Program-made: the position numbers and the translations under genes
In this document: positions 61,936 through 64,000 of the stretch, one piece after another
How the letters are laid out: each line of letters starts with the position of its first letter
How positions within the stretch are numbered: position 1 is the first letter of the stretch
The notes under the pieces: model-generated
Told to the model about the DNA's origin: nothing
What the model saw: only the letters and a program-made list of their open reading frames with translations
Database searches by the model: none
Assembly: GCF_042683045.1 (NCBI RefSeq)
Contig: NZ_JBHUIT010000034.1
Span: 62,001-126,000 of the forward strand
Reading direction: 5' to 3'
Origin: Luteolibacter algae
GTDB lineage: Bacteria > Verrucomicrobiota > Verrucomicrobiia > Verrucomicrobiales > Akkermansiaceae
DNA: 64,000 bases

Positions 61936-62634
61936 ATGGCGAATATTTTTCCACGTTGGTCAAACCTCCTACCTCTCAAAATTGCATTTTGCCTTGGCAC
62001 CGTTGGCGCTGGGGTAGCTTTGGCGTTTGCCTATTATGCAACTCCGAAGGCACAAGTTGTTGGTTACCAGCCAACTCAACCGATCCCGTTCTCGCATAAG
62101 ATTCACGTAGATCAGCTTGGTCTCGATTGCCGTTACTGTCATTCGTTCGTGGATGTGTCCGGCCACTCCAACGTGCCGACTGGAAATACCTGTTGGAACT
62201 GTCACCAGCATGTTCAAAAGGATAGCCCTAAGCTTGCTCCATTGCATCGCTCTATGGATGTCAGTTTCCCTGGTTATGATGGTAAGCCGATCGAATGGGT
62301 GCGTGTCCACAAGGCACCAGATTATGTCTACTTCAATCACTCTGCTCACGTGAACCGCGGTATTTCCTGCCAGAGCTGCCACGGAGATGTGAATCACATG
62401 GAAGTGGTTTATCAGCATGAGTCGCTTTCGATGGCATTCTGTATTGACTGCCACCGTGCGCCAGAGCATCACCTCCGCCCTCTGGAAGAGGTGTATAATC
62501 TCAACTACAGCGATGCGGATGTTGCCAAATACACCCAGGATGAGTCTGTGAAAACAACTCTCGATCTCGGACGCAAGCTCAAGGAGCAATTCTCGATCCA
62601 GCCGAAGACCTCTTGCGCAACTTGCCACCACTGA
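61936..62634 (+). CDS. actA: Alternative complex III subunit ActA, pentaheme cytochrome c
   Basis: 232 residues. N-terminal membrane helix (LKIAFCLGTVGAGVALAFAYYA), then PFSHKIHVDQLGLDCRYCHSF. Five CxxCH heme sites are visible: CRYCH, CWNCH, CQSCH, CIDCH and CATCH, the last at the C-terminus. ActA takes electrons within alternative complex III, a quinol oxidoreductase that replaces cytochrome bc1. First gene of the operon, with a CRP-type site upstream; the next gene is the ActB-like partner. Exported and membrane-bound. Confidence 0.92.
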   Translation: MANIFPRWSNLLPLKIAFCLGTVGAGVALAFAYYATPKAQVVGYQPTQPIPFSHKIHVDQLGLDCRYCHSFVDVSGHSNVPTGNTCWNCHQHVQKDSPKLAPLHRSMDVSFPGYDGKPIEWVRVHKAPDYVYFNHSAHVNRGISCQSCHGDVNHMEVVYQHESLSMAFCIDCHRAPEHHLRPLEEVYNLNYSDADVAKYTQDESVKTTLDLGRKLKEQFSIQPKTSCATCHH

Positions 62635-62694
62635 TCTCTGGTATCTCCCTTCTTTCCTTCAATTTATTTCTGAAATTTTCTCCGCAGCCCTGAT

Positions 62695-64000
62695 ATGAGC
62701 AAACGCATTTTGCAACACCCCGAAGTCCCGCAAGACGAAAAAACCGTCTCATGGCGCAGTGCCGGACAGCTTCAGGATACCAAAGAATTCCGCACCTGGA
62801 TGGACCGCGAATTTCCACAAGGTGTCGCTGAAATGGAAAATCAAGACGAGCTGGATACGTCACGCCGGACTTTCCTTAAATTAATGGGATCTTCGACAGC
62901 GCTTGCCGGCTTCGGGATGGTTGCTTGCCGCCGTCCGGAGGCATACATTGTTCCATACGCCCACGCTCCGGAGTGGGTGATTCCTGGGAAGGCTACCTAT
63001 TATGCTTCCTCGATGCCACGCGCTGCGGGTGCGGTGCCATTGGTGGTAACCACCTTTGAAGGTCGTCCGACCAAAGTCGGGCCGAACAGACTTCACCCCG
63101 ACTACGAAGGAACCGACGCATTTGCCCAGGCTTCCGTCCTGGATCTTTATGCTACTTCGCGGTCCCGGAAGTTCCTGAAACATGGCAAAGCCGACAAGCT
63201 GAACAATTTCCAGAGCGTCTTTACCGACATCGTCCAGCAGGCAGATGCAAAGATTGGTTTTGTCTTCGGTCATGATGAAAGCCCGACGCGCCTCCGCCTC
63301 GTGGAGGAGCTCAAGGCCAAGTTCGGCAATTCAAAATTTTATCAATACGAAGCTCTTTCCGGGAACGACGATGCAGTTCTTGGCGCAGGGGTGAAATTGG
63401 TTCCCGATTTCGCGCAGGCGGACCGTATCCTCTCGCTTGATTGCGATTTCGCGGGAACGGATACACAAGGCTCCAATATCGGTTTCTTCAACCGCCGCAA
63501 GCCCGAGGGCGCTGGCTATAACAAGCAAGCGGATGCAGCGGGCATGAACCGTCTTTACAGTGTGGAATCAGCATTTTCGCTGACAGGCGGAATGGCTGAC
63601 CATCGCCTGCGTGTGGCTCCCAGCCAGATCGCAAGCGTTGCAGCACAAATCGCTCGCGAGCTTGGTGCTTCCGCAGGAGATCTTGCCCCTATCACGGATT
63701 CAAAACAGCTTTCCTGGATCAAGGAGCTTGCAGCTGATCTCAAAGCCAGCGGTGCGAAGACAGCGGTCCTTGCAGGCTCGCGCCAATCGGCTGCTGTCAA
63801 GCATTTGGCTCTGGCCATCAATTTGGCGCTGGGGAACATCGGAACAGGTGTGAAAGCCTACCAGACCGGAAACACAGGCTTTGGAGATGTCACAGCTCTT
63901 ACCGCGGATCTTAACTCTGCGGCGATCGAGACAGTGGTGCTGATGACTCCTGCAAATCCGATCTACGATGCACCGTCTGATCTGAAATTCCCGGAGGCAC
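62695..64000 (+). CDS. actB: Alternative complex III subunit ActB (molybdopterin-oxidoreductase-like), N-terminal part
   Basis: The first 435 codons are in the window; the gene runs past the right edge. MSKRILQHPE..., then the Tat-like signal SRRTFLKLMGSSTALAGFGMVACRRP. After it lies a molybdopterin-oxidoreductase-like fold (VPYAHAPEWVIPGKATYYAS; VVTTFEGRPTKVGPNRLHP; DTQGSNIGFF; GNIGTGVKAYQ) that in ActB has lost the cofactor. The C-terminal iron-sulphur part of ActB is off the edge. Sixty bases after actA, clearly co-transcribed. Confidence 0.92.
   Translation, partial: MSKRILQHPEVPQDEKTVSWRSAGQLQDTKEFRTWMDREFPQGVAEMENQDELDTSRRTFLKLMGSSTALAGFGMVACRRPEAYIVPYAHAPEWVIPGKATYYASSMPRAAGAVPLVVTTFEGRPTKVGPNRLHPDYEGTDAFAQASVLDLYATSRSRKFLKHGKADKLNNFQSVFTDIVQQADAKIGFVFGHDESPTRLRLVEELKAKFGNSKFYQYEALSGNDDAVLGAGVKLVPDFAQADRILSLDCDFAGTDTQGSNIGFFNRRKPEGAGYNKQADAAGMNRLYSVESAFSLTGGMADHRLRVAPSQIASVAAQIARELGASAGDLAPITDSKQLSWIKELAADLKASGAKTAVLAGSRQSAAVKHLALAINLALGNIGTGVKAYQTGNTGFGDVTALTADLNSAAIETVVLMTPANPIYDAPSDLKFPEA

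Overview
The window reads as one chromosomal segment of a Gram-negative bacterium, most likely Verrucomicrobiota (Verrucomicrobiales/Akkermansiaceae-like). This is inferred from gene content, not from a database search: an LPS gene (kdsB) beside pyrG, an alternative complex III operon, a secreted formylglycine-type sulfatase, ExbB/ExbD and TonB-receptor systems, many small lipoproteins, and moderately high GC. No rRNA, tRNA, CRISPR array, integrase or phage module was seen. The only RNA gene is a type A RNase P RNA.

Layout. 1-1.8 kb: translation and replication genes (end of L25, pth, rpsF, ssb), with clear intrinsic terminators. 1.8-5.9 kb (minus): a nucleotide operon in which one gene encodes PurD fused to PyrR, followed by a proline-rich membrane protein and pyrB. 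5.5-10.9 kb: lipoproteins, a LON-domain protein, an overlapping exbB-exbD-TonB-like-zinc ribbon operon, and a left-handed beta-helix protein. 10.9-15 kb: a PhoB/PhoR-type two-component pair, nadD and nuoF. 15-24.8 kb: small lipoproteins, kdsB-pyrG, sulfatase, phosphofructokinase, D,D-carboxypeptidase, RNase P RNA and a cyclic-nucleotide-binding protein. 24.9-29.5 kb: HrpA helicase and a DUF1853 protein.

29.75-40.5 kb is a defence island: a complete type I restriction-modification operon (hsdM-hsdS-...-hsdR) that also carries a DUF4268 nuclease-like gene and an AbiEi/AbiEii-like toxin-antitoxin pair behind a nested palindromic operator. A decayed HsdR of another lineage follows. The most striking feature is here. 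hsdR contains, in frame, a roughly 475-bp insert encoding a DUF559 (Vsr-like) endonuclease bounded by inverted copies of a GC-rich palindromic repeat, placed just before the ATPase Walker A motif. The same repeat occurs twice in hsdM without the nuclease gene, and a different structured insert is also present there. All leave the frame open. Together they look like a nuclease-bearing mobile element plus its non-autonomous derivatives, tolerated as translated inserts.

40.5-48.3 kb (mostly minus): the conserved transglutaminase/alpha-E/ATP-grasp trio, then a probable metal-uptake operon (CxxC protein, TonB-dependent receptor, PepSY protein). 48.4-55.6 kb: msrB, dapF, and a 1,888-residue DUF4062-STAND NTPase-TM-beta-propeller-TPR protein that resembles a conflict or antiphage sensor. 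55.8-64 kb: trpA, a GH15 glucoamylase/trehalase-like enzyme, nagZ, dtd, dnaB, and the first two genes of the alternative complex III operon, the second cut by the window edge. nuoF and the complex III operon each have an upstream TGTGA-N6-TCACA site, suggesting shared CRP/FNR-type control of respiration.
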